Assembly: GCF_026151205.1 (NCBI RefSeq)
Contig: NC_087081.1
Coordinates: forward strand, 6,445,246-6,505,245
DNA: 60,000 nucleotides
Direction: 5' to 3'
From: Bolinopsis microptera
Lineage: Eukaryota; Ctenophora; Tentaculata; Lobata; Bolinopsidae
Under the pieces are notes generated by a model, which ran no database searches, was not told the origin of the DNA, and was given only the letters and a program-made list of their open reading frames with translations. The position numbers were made by a program, and so were the translations under genes. Numbering within the stretch: position 1 is the first letter of the stretch; each line of letters begins with the position of its first letter. Of this stretch, positions 55,801 to 60,000 are shown one piece after another.

Positions 55801-58083
55801 AAAAACCGACAAAAAAAATACCGAAATAAAGAGAAATACTGAAATGCAGCATGAAACTATTAAAAAATCAAGACGTAAACAGAACAGTCAGAAATAAAAT
55901 ACCGCGAGAGAGAGAGAGCAGAGAGAGAGAACGAGAGAGTATATTGAGCACTAGAAAGAGTCCTAGACCAGTCCCGGAGTGCTAGAAACCTAATACTGGT
56001 GCACCACGACCACACTGTGCCACCTGAACCTCTAATTGTATATCTAGTTGTAGAGGGGAGGTGTGGAGGGTGTGAAGATATAGGAGGGAGTGTCCAAACA
56101 CAAGGATATGTTTTTGAGGATAGATTAATTAATGAGACAGAGAGTAGGGGGGGGGGGGGGGAGTTTGAGGAGGTAATTGTATGCTTGACGAGTACTTAGA
56201 GTTGCGAATTAAATAAGTGTCTTGGTGTGTGTGCTGGGTGTGTGGTTGGTATGGTTACAAACCGAGGTGGCTTGTTGATGAGGTCACGTGACTTGAAATA
56301 TGTCGTCATGGTAACACGTGTCAGGATGGTAAACTACTGGAGAGTGGAGGGTAGTGGTGATATCACCTGGATTTCCAGGTGGCCTGTATCTCTGACAAAC
56401 AGGATGTGATGTAATAATAGAGCTCTCTTTACGTTCTACATCTACTTTACTCTATTTTGGGCCACCTCAGACGGTGATCTGGGCTATTTTTGTCCTCAAA
56501 GATTGAGACATTTGTCCAAATGTTTCTGGGACAGATTTCTCTATATTAAGACGCAATGAAACTATATAACGTGCCGATACATTTTAAATTTTTACCAAAG
56601 ATCTACAAGATCTTGCATCTGATCCTCCGGCATTAGATCTTGCGACGTTTAAAATAACAGGATGTCCAGTCCCCTTACCAGAACACCCCCCCCCGGCCCC
56701 TTACCAGAACCCCCCCGGCCCCTTACCAGAACCTTAAGTAGAACAATCACAAAGTGCTAGTAGAAGCACGTTAGTAAGCAGTGCATGTTCGTGTAAGTAC
56801 AGAGCTCCAAAAGGAGCTGAACGACAAGGTTATGAATAATCAGCGAGATTAGTGATTATGGTAGGAGGGAATTAGATTAAAAGGGACTGAGAGAAATTTA
56901 ATTAAAGAATTAAAACAGCCGGTCCGAAAACCAATAAAACTGCTCAGTGGTCACTAAGTCTGTTGATTATTGCGCTATCTTTGTCAACAGCCCAACTTTA
57001 CAATATCAGACTAGCTGACTGAATGATTCATAAGAATGGCCACATCCACAGTGAACGCTTCATTCTGAGTATGTAATGAGATAACCACCTAATTAGGTAA
57101 TTAGTGGGTCGTTAGTGAAAAGGTTGGCCCGCTGTTTTGTTAGATATTCAGAGTACCCCAAATTATATAGAATTTATTGTTTTGTTGCCACAAGTATAGC
57201 TAATTACTTGTTAACTATAGTACGAGAGTATAATCTGTATACAAATTATTTTCTTAGCAAAGTCTAGCAGTGAAGTAGGTAAACAAAGCTATTATATCAT
57301 TAAGTCATTACCGGACCCGTAAGGTTACCACTACGTAGACCTTTAAATTAATTAAATACCCAACTTCTATTGACTTGTTGAGTATCTTTAATTCTACATG
57401 TAATTGTAAATAAATGTAAATCTTCTTGGAGGCGATTTGTTTTGACACGTGATGCGCCTCCCCAACATAAGCTAGATCAAAATATTAAATAATTAATTGA
57501 TTAATTAATTAATAATTAATTAAGTAATTAATATTTACTAAGTAATTAAATAATTATTAAATAACTAATTAATTAACTAATAGTAATTAATAGCGGAATC
57601 TTACCGCATCAGGTTTCTCCTCATTTTTAGTCTTCAGAAAGTGCACTACAAACAGTTTGGTAGCTTGCTGCTTCAGTTCTATCAGCCTCTTGTGGCATTT
57701 CTCACACATAATGTTGATTGGACGTGTTTTATCTGCTATAAACAGACCCTCCTGGAATAATAACATTTAATTATTGATTAACTAATTTGTTAATTATGCT
57801 AGTAAATAAGTTATTGTCAATCAATTTACAGTGTTATTAAACAAGTCACCTTTTCCAAACATTGCTAAAAATGCAACAATCTAATAACCGCTAATTGGTC
57901 GGTAAATTCGTTAACTAATTATGTTAATTAAATTTATTGAATATGCTAATTAAACATATCTATTATCTAATTACATACCATCTTGACGGGTAGTTTGTCG
58001 ACTGCTTTGTTTTTAACAGGATCCTGCTCGTTTATGTTGATATCCTGTACTTTCATGATCTCACACCATGTCTCATATACTAG
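25708..58083 (-). CDS. KIF26-like: KIF26/VAB-8-like divergent kinesin, whole gene (22 traced coding exons)
   Basis: Traced exon by exon on the minus strand; frame is kept at every junction but one. Protein order: CxxC region (57.6-58.1 kb), Ser/Lys-rich repeat exon (52.7-54.1 kb), second CxxC segment (45.6-45.8 kb), linker exons (39.6-42.5 kb), basic pre-motor exon (31.1 kb), motor fold (29.3-30.9 kb), disordered tail (26.6-29.0 kb), coiled coil (25.8-26.4 kb), C-terminal end. Motor motifs follow the KIF26 pattern: FGKNSLGRQ where other kinesins have a GxTGSGKT loop, SRDSTQSLGLVPTAVTWL, and LTFIDVG in place of DLAGSE. Family proteins bind microtubules, lack normal ATPase activity and act in axon guidance and adhesion signalling (known for KIF26A/B and VAB-8). 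Traced length ~1,840 aa, like human KIF26A. Upstream exons may be missing. Confidence 0.88.
25999..26209 (-). CDS. KIF26-like: KIF26-like exon 21, coiled coil with unresolved start
   Basis: Open frame LINRNLKLCNDSFDQLTSVI, then QQIRILERRNSLIEKLRRKQ, ending TDWKPD at a consensus donor GACT|GTAAGT, phase 1, which fits exon 22. Upstream, the only good acceptor (CTTTCAG at 26,221) is followed in the phase set by exon 20 by four codons and TGA. See finding. Confidence 0.7.
26308..26427 (-). CDS. KIF26-like: KIF26-like exon 20, coiled coil
   Basis: 120 nt, phase 0 to 0; acceptor CTGTTTCAG, donor CAG|GTTACT. EKKRVVQEVEELYLDQLYEE then VQEIEQLVQHKMQWRGAVQ. Heptad-like hydrophobics suggest a coiled coil. 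Confidence 0.82.
26637..27328 (-). CDS. KIF26-like: KIF26-like exon 19, long disordered tail
   Basis: 692 nt, phase 1 to 0; acceptor TTGTTTCAG, donor CAG|GTGAGT. Features LYTIYDTEDDGAVLDQFLDE, SKSGYKSDSG, EISREWLQKIKKKRQTPPTG, KFIDYGPIDFSEKP, RSGYSTDAP and SSGYQSDGP. The conserved-looking WLQKIKKK...FIDYGPIDF block may be a short binding motif. No globular domain. Confidence 0.87.
27860..28021 (-). CDS. KIF26-like: KIF26-like exon 18, helical basic segment
   Basis: 162 nt, phase 1 to 1; acceptor AAATGTCAG, donor CGAG|GTTCGT. PPKRRQTSKTAQTAEDVRQK, RVQKNQQQLKRYFELLRLKN. Probably a single charged helix. An ATG overlapping the acceptor is not needed, since frame agrees with exon 17. Confidence 0.78.
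28192..28362 (-). CDS. KIF26-like: KIF26-like exon 17
   Basis: 171 nt, phase 1 to 1; acceptor CCTCTGTAG, donor GTTG|GTTAGT. TRPVAPQQQPTTSHQPSRSR, then YALTDSEDLRHTSG and FASDTENLTGVHV. Disordered, with more SD/TD motifs. Confidence 0.82.
28535..28712 (-). CDS. KIF26-like: KIF26-like exon 16, GYxSD motifs
   Basis: 178 nt, phase 0 to 1; acceptor TTTTTTCAG, donor CACA|GTGAGT. Carries NYSDTEEARKPRLPTGYHSD and GTGYASDGGSYKPSL: three motifs of the repeated type in 59 residues. Confidence 0.85.
28875..28957 (-). CDS. KIF26-like: KIF26-like exon 15
   Basis: 83 nt, phase 1 to 0; acceptor CATTACAG, donor CAG|GTAATT. IYRPGLASDGEGPPKSYLPE. Contains a GLASDGE variant of the GYxSD motif. Confidence 0.8.
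28938..29104. repeat. 69-bp tandem repeats spanning exon 15 acceptor
   Basis: CTAGTCCTGGTCTGTAGATC followed by ACTGTAATG occurs with acceptors at 28,957, 29,026 and 29,095 (period 69). Extra TAATGTAATGGTATTAATAA units continue to 29,182. Minus strand: CATTACAG|TGATCTACAG is present three times. Confidence 0.9.
29313..29580 (-). CDS. KIF26-like: KIF26-like exon 14, end of motor and neck
   Basis: 268 nt, phase 0 to 1; acceptor TATTCCCAG, donor ACTG|GTAATT. Reads THIVSVGHITHSPKDYQAIG, ITLNLATRLYMRHLPAAKRS, then EYSSATSTGEESADT. The closing L..A.R followed by a Ser/Glu-rich stretch matches KIF26 (Tyr-Thr-Ser..GGES type). Confidence 0.9.
29757..29900 (-). CDS. KIF26-like: KIF26-like exon 13, switch II region
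   Basis: 144 nt, phase 0 to 0; acceptor CATTTTCAG, donor CAG|GTAATT. ALIINMTFSKSKSKKKNKDN then FGMLTFIDVGTPIRKNDNSN. LTFIDVG stands where canonical motors have LxLVDLAGSE, so D and G remain but the Glu is lost. Confidence 0.9.
30046..30314 (-). CDS. KIF26-like: KIF26-like exon 12, motor core
   Basis: 269 nt, phase 1 to 0; acceptor CTCCCCAG, donor GAG|GTAATT. GRQFSLIGSRDSTQSLGLVP, then TAVTWLNKLGDDDRSKCGPN, then an acidic stretch ending LPAREHPNDE. The S.QSLG.VP.A..WL pattern is diagnostic for KIF26/VAB-8. The expected GKS/GKT of the ATP loop is GRQ, and the canonical switch I SSRSH is absent. Confidence 0.92.
30442..30552 (-). CDS. KIF26-like: KIF26-like exon 11, motor up to ATP loop
   Basis: 111 nt, phase 1 to 1; acceptor TTAACAG, donor CTCG|GTAATT. 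GPQSKQIDVCSSMLSDVLPA, ILHGRSVVVVTFGKNSL. VxxGxxxxVxxFGxxxxG is the kinesin sequence leading into the ATP-binding loop; here the loop begins GKNSLG. Confidence 0.9.
30764..30884 (-). CDS. KIF26-like: KIF26-like exon 10, motor strand 1
   Basis: 121 nt, phase 0 to 1; acceptor CATGTCAG, donor CACG|GTAATA. VKVGMRISPNPQNKESILSV through TLFFDYVH corresponds to the kinesin opening (VxVxxRxxP ... FxFDxVF). Confidence 0.9.
31097..31244 (-). CDS. KIF26-like: KIF26-like exon 9, basic pre-motor segment
   Basis: 148 nt, phase 2 to 0; acceptor CTTCCTTTAG, donor AAC|GTGAGT. Encodes ASQMFRKRKKERPLTYAELM then RLFAPPPPQGLLRAYHTEGS. Strongly GC-rich (many GCG/CGC codons) compared with its neighbours. Confidence 0.85.
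31770..31783 (-). CDS. Candidate alternative first coding exon
   Basis: ATG ATC GTC AGA AA|GTAAGA: 14 coding nt, phase 2, fits exon 9 and gives MIVRKASQMFRK. Independent of, and parallel to, the MSLARR exon at 38,077. Very short, so frame agreement could be chance (1 in 3). Confidence 0.4.
31955..32171 (-). promoter_or_regulatory. Second internal promoter candidate
   Basis: Four minus-strand CCAAT boxes (ATTGG at 32,079, 32,109, 32,139, 32,167; the last two inside a 28-bp duplication) and CACGTG at 31,955. It lies ~170-390 bp upstream of the candidate exon at 31,770. Confidence 0.5.
36033..36165. repeat. 22-bp tandem repeat, six copies
   Basis: GATAATGAACATTTCAGGCT plus GA repeated head to tail with few changes. 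No spacers, so it is not CRISPR-like. Confidence 0.92.
38077..38139 (-). CDS. Candidate second exon with internal start codon (motor-only isoform)
   Basis: Strong acceptor (CTCTCGTCTTAG) at 38,140 and consensus donor AG|GTAAGT. Contains ATG AGT CTC GCT AGG AG (38,077-38,093), phase 2, which fits exon 9 exactly and gives MSLARRASQMFRKRKK. This would start the protein just before the motor. Confidence 0.6.
38271..38325. repeat. Two poly(G) tracts in a duplicated segment
   Basis: Two copies of a G16-20 run followed by CTACAATAATA. Likely slippage products. Confidence 0.9.
38815..39030 (-). other. Candidate noncoding first exon of an internal transcript
   Basis: Ends in a strong donor AGCATG|GTAAGT (donor just below 38,815). 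The start is inferred from the promoter cluster at 39,041-39,285. If its terminal ATG is spliced to 38,139 the frame stops after one codon, so it is treated as 5' UTR. Confidence 0.45.
39041..39285 (-). promoter_or_regulatory. Internal promoter region: CRE, E-box and CCAAT array
   Basis: Three perfect-to-near-perfect 41-bp repeats (39,126-39,248), each with TGACGTCA (CRE), CACGTG (E-box) and ATTGG (minus-strand CCAAT). Four more ATTGG boxes flank them (39,051, 39,081, 39,113, 39,272). CCAAT orientation and position point to minus-strand transcription into the exons at 38,815 and 38,077. Confidence 0.65.
39633..39794 (-). CDS. KIF26-like: KIF26-like exon 8, basic linker
   Basis: 162 nt, phase 2 to 2; acceptor CCCCTCAG, donor CAA|GTTAGT. 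Reads TITDLAPIPPKRTESSRFSS, RLKRKKDSKSTPS and ends DGSFFAK. The basic stretch followed by SFFA precedes the motor in KIF26 proteins. Confidence 0.8.
39904..40000 (-). repeat. Three 39-nt tandem repeats each carrying a splice donor
   Basis: CATATTCCTAACAG|GT recurs with donors at 39,986, 39,947 and 39,908. Period 39 nt is a multiple of three and the frame stays open, encoding units ending FYIPNR and FHIPNR. Confidence 0.88.
39986..40133 (-). CDS. KIF26-like: KIF26-like exon 7
   Basis: 148 nt, phase 1 to 2; acceptor CTCCCCAG, donor AACAG|GTTGGT. Encodes GPPIMNGHTDQIYKLQNTVS through PPADIPNR. Its donor is the first of three tandem copies (see 39,904-40,000). Confidence 0.8.
40134..41713 (-). 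other. Intron 6
   Basis: Contains GTGTTACTAGG tandem repeats (40,148-40,255), TGTTTGTCTG-type simple sequence (40,940-41,110) and a two-copy AGTAAAGGTACCAG (41,399). No coding exon seen. Confidence 0.6.
41714..41899 (-). CDS. KIF26-like: KIF26-like exon 6
   Basis: 186 nt, phase 1 to 1. Acceptor CTACACAG keeps frame (DQVKPPRPRLQPSR); the next AG, five bases in, would not. Ends EGEYEFVDEFMLA, an acidic-aromatic patch, then donor CAG|GTGATT. Markedly GC-rich for this window. Confidence 0.75.
42158..42536 (-). CDS. KIF26-like: KIF26-like exon 5, disordered linker
   Basis: 379 nt, phase 0 to 1; acceptor TTATTTTCAG, donor ACG|GTTAGT. Starts SVKSQRATSGYRSDSVLGPS (one GYxSD motif) and ends in Pro/Asn/His/Gly-rich sequence. 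No fold expected. Confidence 0.8.
42749..42829 (-). CDS. Candidate alternative first exon or extra exon
   Basis: 27 codons beginning MRMQRNRA and ending KSFSTQDLGDREIEIWVDK, in phase 0 at AAG|GTTCCT, which matches exon 5. Composition is convincingly protein-like, the donor is weak. CCAAT boxes lie ~400-450 bp upstream. Confidence 0.4.
43393..44065. mobile_element. MITE with CAGTGGGGTGACATATG ends
   Basis: Left end TACAGTGGGGTGACATATGT, right end its reverse complement ACATATGTCACCCCACTGTA, with TTTTCGTCACTTC continuing inside on both sides. CAGTGGGG ends fit a hAT-like element. Flanks TAGTAGTAG and GCTATCAT show no clear duplication. No transposase. Confidence 0.75.
45404..45600. repeat. ~46-bp tandem repeats next to exon 4 donor
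   Basis: Four copies of CCTAATTAAACCTCCAGGTA followed by AACCCACTAATTAAACCCCTTGT. Each carries CCAG|GTAAAC, but on the plus strand. Confidence 0.9.
45622..45807 (-). CDS. KIF26-like: KIF26-like exon 4, second CxxC segment
   Basis: 186 nt, phase 0 to 0, acceptor CTATTTCAG, donor AAG|GTGAGG. Reads SPEWVSGTNGTGHCGDCETT; W.SG..G.G.CG.C is a KIF26 pre-motor signature. It is GC-richer than the intron around it. Confidence 0.85.
46870..46923 (-). CDS. Candidate alternative first exon of the KIF26-like gene
   Basis: ATG opens MPMFQYRSLSVDRLGFYQ and ends at TATCAG|GTAATG in phase 0, which fits exon 4 (phase 0 start). No acceptor keeps frame upstream, so it reads as a first coding exon and not an internal one. 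The prediction rests on frame, donor and composition only. Confidence 0.45.
48316..48400. promoter_or_regulatory. CCAAT and CACGTG cluster
   Basis: CACGTG twice, with GGGCCAATCAGAG and GAACCAATCAGAG between and after. Resembles the clusters ahead of the candidate first exons elsewhere in this gene; CCAAT here is in the plus orientation. Confidence 0.35.
49136..49944. mobile_element. TTAATTGACA-rich MITE, copy 2 (uninterrupted)
   Basis: 809 bp, ends GGGGGGAATGCAACG and CGTTGCATCACCCCC, perfect 8-bp flanking duplication ATCATAAA (49,128-49,135 and 49,945-49,952). It is the reverse complement of the element at 9460-12931 without the inserted piggyBac-like DNA. Its TTAA at 49,247-49,250 is the empty site. 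Confidence 0.92.
51905..52125 (-). promoter_or_regulatory. CCAAT and CACGTG cluster
   Basis: ATTGG/TTGG boxes near 51,909, 51,938 and 51,968, plus CACGTG at about 52,041, 52,082 (overlapping a GACGTCA half) and 52,119. Orientation of the CCAAT boxes is minus. No matching first exon was proven downstream. Confidence 0.4.
52425..52749. repeat. Five perfect 65-bp tandem repeats spanning a splice donor
   Basis: The unit GGTTGGTGAAAGTACTGAGC and the next 45 bp is repeated five times at exactly 65 bp. The last five bases of exon 3 and its donor (minus strand ATAGG|GTGAGT) belong to the unit, so the donor is present five times in series. Confidence 0.95.
52745..54148 (-). CDS. KIF26-like: KIF26-like exon 3, Ser/Lys-rich repeat exon
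   Basis: About 465 codons, ending ...SSENR|GTGAGT in phase 0. The 5' limit is uncertain: either the ATG at 54,146-54,148 begins a protein (MKQNIRQGFEDSQ), or the acceptor GAAGCAG joins at 54,139 in phase 0 from exon 2. The central part (53,260-53,770) is an array of 13-17-residue units of consensus KKSGYHSGPDSRS, five near-perfect and several degenerate, flanked by Ser/Thr-rich disordered sequence. No globular domain. Both ends agree in frame with exons 2 and 4. Confidence 0.8.
53260..53770 (-). repeat. KIF26-like: Coding minisatellite, KKSGYHSGPDSRS units
   Basis: Tandem 40-60-bp coding units encoding SGYHSGPD (five times) and SDYHSGPD (once), spaced by K/S/P-rich linkers. Low-coordinate copies are more alike than high-coordinate ones, as if expanded more recently. 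Confidence 0.9.
54969..54990 (+). promoter_or_regulatory. CCAAT plus TATATAAAA, plus-strand orientation
   Basis: GGCCAATTAGACTGTATATA runs into AAAA, followed 30 bp on by a pyrimidine-rich initiator-like tract. It is the only well-formed TATA box noticed and points against the gene. No plus-strand coding sequence follows. Confidence 0.35.
57480..57590. repeat. TAATTAAT-type low-complexity DNA
   Basis: Irregular TTAATTAA words in the intron just downstream of exon 2 donor. Confidence 0.8.
57605..57751 (-). CDS. KIF26-like: KIF26-like exon 2, CxxC motif
   Basis: 147 nt, phase 0 to 0, acceptor TATTCCAG, donor GCG|GTAAGA. Encodes INIMCEKCHKRLIELKQQAT; CxxCHxxLxELKxQAxxL is the conserved Cys segment of the KIF26 N-terminus, which suggested the family assignment together with the motor. 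Confidence 0.85.
57979..58083 (-). CDS. KIF26-like: KIF26-like exon 1 (first traced)
   Basis: Reads LVYETWCEIMKVQDININEQ and on to DKLPVKM, phase 0 at both ends, acceptor AACAG and donor ATG|GTATGT. An internal ATG (EIM) could start translation, but the in-frame residues upstream and the acceptor suggest earlier exons exist. Confidence 0.7.
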
Positions 58084-59610
58084 CTGTTAGTTGGAGAGGT
58101 TAATTTCTTTGATATTTGTCAACAAGTAATATTATCAATAATATTATCAATGATATTATCAATAATAATAATAAAGTAATATTATTGGAATAAAAAATTC
58201 AAAAAGTAATATATATATATATTATTATATATTATTATATATATTATTATATATATCTGGAACAAATTGTTGCTGGGCAGAGCTATTAAATGTATTTTAC
58301 TTTAATCTTTATATGTTCAATTTAACGATCGAATTCTAATTAAATTTAGATGGCTGTCAGATTTTCAGATATTTAAAACGTTTGAAATTAATGAAAATAT
58401 ACGGAAAATTATGAAAACTTCAGCACAATCAAACGCTATTCTATGAAAAAAAATTATAACAAAGAATTTTCAACTTTTCGGGAGTCTTTCAACGGAAAGC
58501 GGACAAATGACATGTACAGAATTTAATTAAAAACTAATGCAAAAGTAATAATAATAAAACTGCAAATCGTGGGCGCGTTTATACTGGGTTGCAGATATCA
58601 TAATATATTAACCTACTTTCTTATTTGTAAGTTTACAACCGATATCTGAATTTGACTTATTGGCGAGGGTGGGTCAAAGAAATTACGGAAAATTAATAAA
58701 CGGAAAAACACAGAAAGTCATGGGAGTTTGTGGGAACAAACAAACGGTATTTGTGATACAAATTATAACAAAGGCTTTTCATCTTTTCGGGATCTTTCAA
58801 CACAAAACGGACAAATGAAATGTTTAAGAATTCAATTAATCTGGATCCGCCGCTACAGCTAAGAATAACTCTTAGAAAGATCAAAAAAGTGCGCAGGATA
58901 AAAATATAGAAATCCTTGCTCCTTGGAGGCAACTATTTACAGAATGATAGGTACTTCAGAGGAATGTAACTGATAGTACGTGTAAAATTGTTTAGTAGGA
59001 GATATAATATGTTAAAATAGAGCAACAATCACTGGCAAACTCCTTATATGGGCATCACGAGACAGGTTAATATGAGCCTCAAAGTCGGCCGACACTTTAA
59101 ATATTGATCATGAATGCAGGGTGCACTACAGAGTACAGAGGCAACATATAATTATATTGCCGCACTCGTATCTTGCCCCTGGTGCACTATAATTAAATTC
59201 TTACCCCAGGGTACCCTTCAACTTTTAAATTTGCACTTTAACGTAGAAACCTGCACTTTTATTATTTAAGTACTTTAAGTGTAGCTGATAATTGCAGCTA
59301 AGTGACATGAAATAAACACGATAAACACTAAATGGGTGCTCCAGCAGGTCGAGGGCTCACTAAACATGCTAATACATAACATCATCGTCAAAAAGACACT
59401 TTCCGAGAGACAGATGGGGTATAACATGAGAAATAGATCACGAGAACCAATGGGAAACCACAGTTAAACCTAAAGAGCCAATCAGAGCAGATCTACCCGT
59501 CACGTGACGCTCCTAATATGGGCATCACGCTCCTAATATGGGCATCACGTGACAGGTTTTGTTATAGTTGACAGAAGGAAGTTTGTTTTAGATTGTACTC
59601 TGTGAGTAAT
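58084..59610. other. Upstream region of the traced KIF26-like gene
   Basis: Contains a TA microsatellite (58,208-58,258), CCAAT (59,477) and CACGTG (59,502 and 59,548) with a duplicated CTCCTAATATGGGCATCAC. A strong minus-strand donor (CCCTGGG|GTAAGA, exon low edge 59,205) could end a noncoding first exon ~270 bp below that cluster. No coding exon is certain. Confidence 0.4.
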
Positions 59611-59615
59611 AACGA

Positions 59616-59640
59616 AAAAAAAAAAAAAAAAAAAAAAAAA
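59616..59640. repeat. Poly(A) tract
   Basis: About 27 A, immediately before the open frame of the reverse transcriptase fragment. Confidence 0.95.
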
Positions 59641-59641
59641 A

Positions 59642-60000
59642 TTTAACGATTACTTCTCAAACATCGCTCCAAAAATTAAGTCTGAAATTAGTAGTAGGAC
59701 CACTTTTGATCCTGGTGGAACCCATAGCACACTTCGCAACGCCACTCCAAGTAGTATTTACCTAAAGCCAGTCACTGCCACAGAAATTCAGGACGTCATA
59801 AACCTGCTTAAGAATAAAGCCACACTAGACACTAAAATTGAACCTCTAAAAATCGCTAACAGTTGTCCCAGTTTTACTAGTGTACTAGCCCACGTTGTCA
59901 ACAGTTCTTTTGAACAGGGGATCTTTCCACAGGCTTTGAAAGAAGCGAAGGTGGTCCCAATTCACAAAGGTGGATCTAAATCTGACATAAAAAATTACAG
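59642..60000 (+). mobile_element. LINE reverse transcriptase fragment, runs off the window
   Basis: One frame open to the window end: FNDYFSNIAPKIKSEISSRT, then LKPVTATEIQDVINLLKNKA, then LAHVVNSSFEQGIFPQALKE, AKVVPIHKGGSKSDIKNYR. The pattern FxxxFSNIAP...T..EI...I..LK.KA...D.I...L......A...V.NxSF..G.FPxxLKxAxVxPIxKGGxxxDxxNYR is the start of a non-LTR (Jockey/CR1-like) reverse transcriptase domain. It is 5'-truncated here, abutting a poly(A) tract. Confidence 0.92.

Larger units (their letters stand above)
54149..57604 (-). other. Intron 2 or possible 5' flank of a shorter isoform
   Basis: Contains GA-type microsatellites (55,715-55,765 and 55,905-55,930), a G14 tract (56,148-56,161), a C-rich duplicate (56,685-56,730) and TTAATTAA-rich DNA (57,480-57,590). 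The stop codon just upstream of the ATG at 54,146-54,148 leaves open whether exon 3 is spliced or is a first exon. No further coding exon was seen. Confidence 0.5.

Overview
The window is eukaryotic and animal: AT-rich DNA, GT-AG introns, long introns full of microsatellites and DNA transposons, and a LINE reverse transcriptase. No bacterial operon, CRISPR array, rRNA or tRNA was seen. The main gene is an invertebrate member of the KIF26/VAB-8 family of divergent kinesins. The repeat content (hAT-like and piggyBac-like MITEs, an ORF1-bearing LINE, a transposase-derived fragment with a 'CRHH' motif) and base composition would suit a cnidarian or another marine invertebrate, but the sequence alone does not settle the phylum.

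Region 1 (1-25,400) is gene-poor and is largely a transposon graveyard. It holds a ~200-bp direct duplication (1-199 and 4127-4325), a G-tract-flanked 4.6-kb unit (4677-9299) that encloses a 1.7-kb pyrimidine-only TCC-type array, and a family of repeats ending in CCCCCAGAATATAGG. Next to it is a three-level nest: a hAT-like CCCGGT-rich element (9347-13700) contains a TTAATTGACA-rich MITE (9460-12931), which is itself split at TTAA by a piggyBac-like element (10141-12816). An uninterrupted copy of the same MITE lies at 49136-49944, so the pre-insertion sequence can be read directly. Further on are a transposase-derived pseudogene (about 14,560-15,590), a set of ~180-bp repeats (18,971-19,523), a minus-strand LINE remnant split by a fold-back element (20,245-21,881), a second hAT-like MITE (22,764-22,944) and scattered exon-like coding fragments.

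Region 2 (25,497-58,083, minus strand) is one long KIF26-like gene. I traced 22 coding exons from a Cys-motif exon at 57.6-58.1 kb to a stop at 25,708-25,710 with a polyadenylation signal at 25,497-25,502. Intron phases agree at every junction except one (26,220). Order in the protein: N-terminal CxxC region, a large Ser/Lys-rich exon with KKSGYHSGPDSRS repeats, a second CxxC segment, a kinesin-like motor fold with a badly degraded ATP-binding loop, a disordered tail with repeated GYxSD motifs, then a coiled coil and the family's C-terminal 'NLCK'-like end. The product would be about 1,840 residues or more; the true 5' end may lie beyond the part I can read.

The most interesting biology is in the architecture of this gene. 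Several introns contain short candidate first exons whose ATG and donor keep frame with the next exon. Two of these sit just downstream of clusters of CCAAT, CACGTG and CRE sites, which suggests nested internal promoters and a motor-only isoform. Three exon-intron junctions lie inside tandem repeats that copy the splice site itself; in one case the 39-nt unit stays open, so donor choice could add 0, 13 or 26 residues.

Region 3 (58,084-60,000) holds CCAAT/CACGTG sites, a poly(A) tract, and the start of a plus-strand LINE reverse transcriptase that runs off the window.
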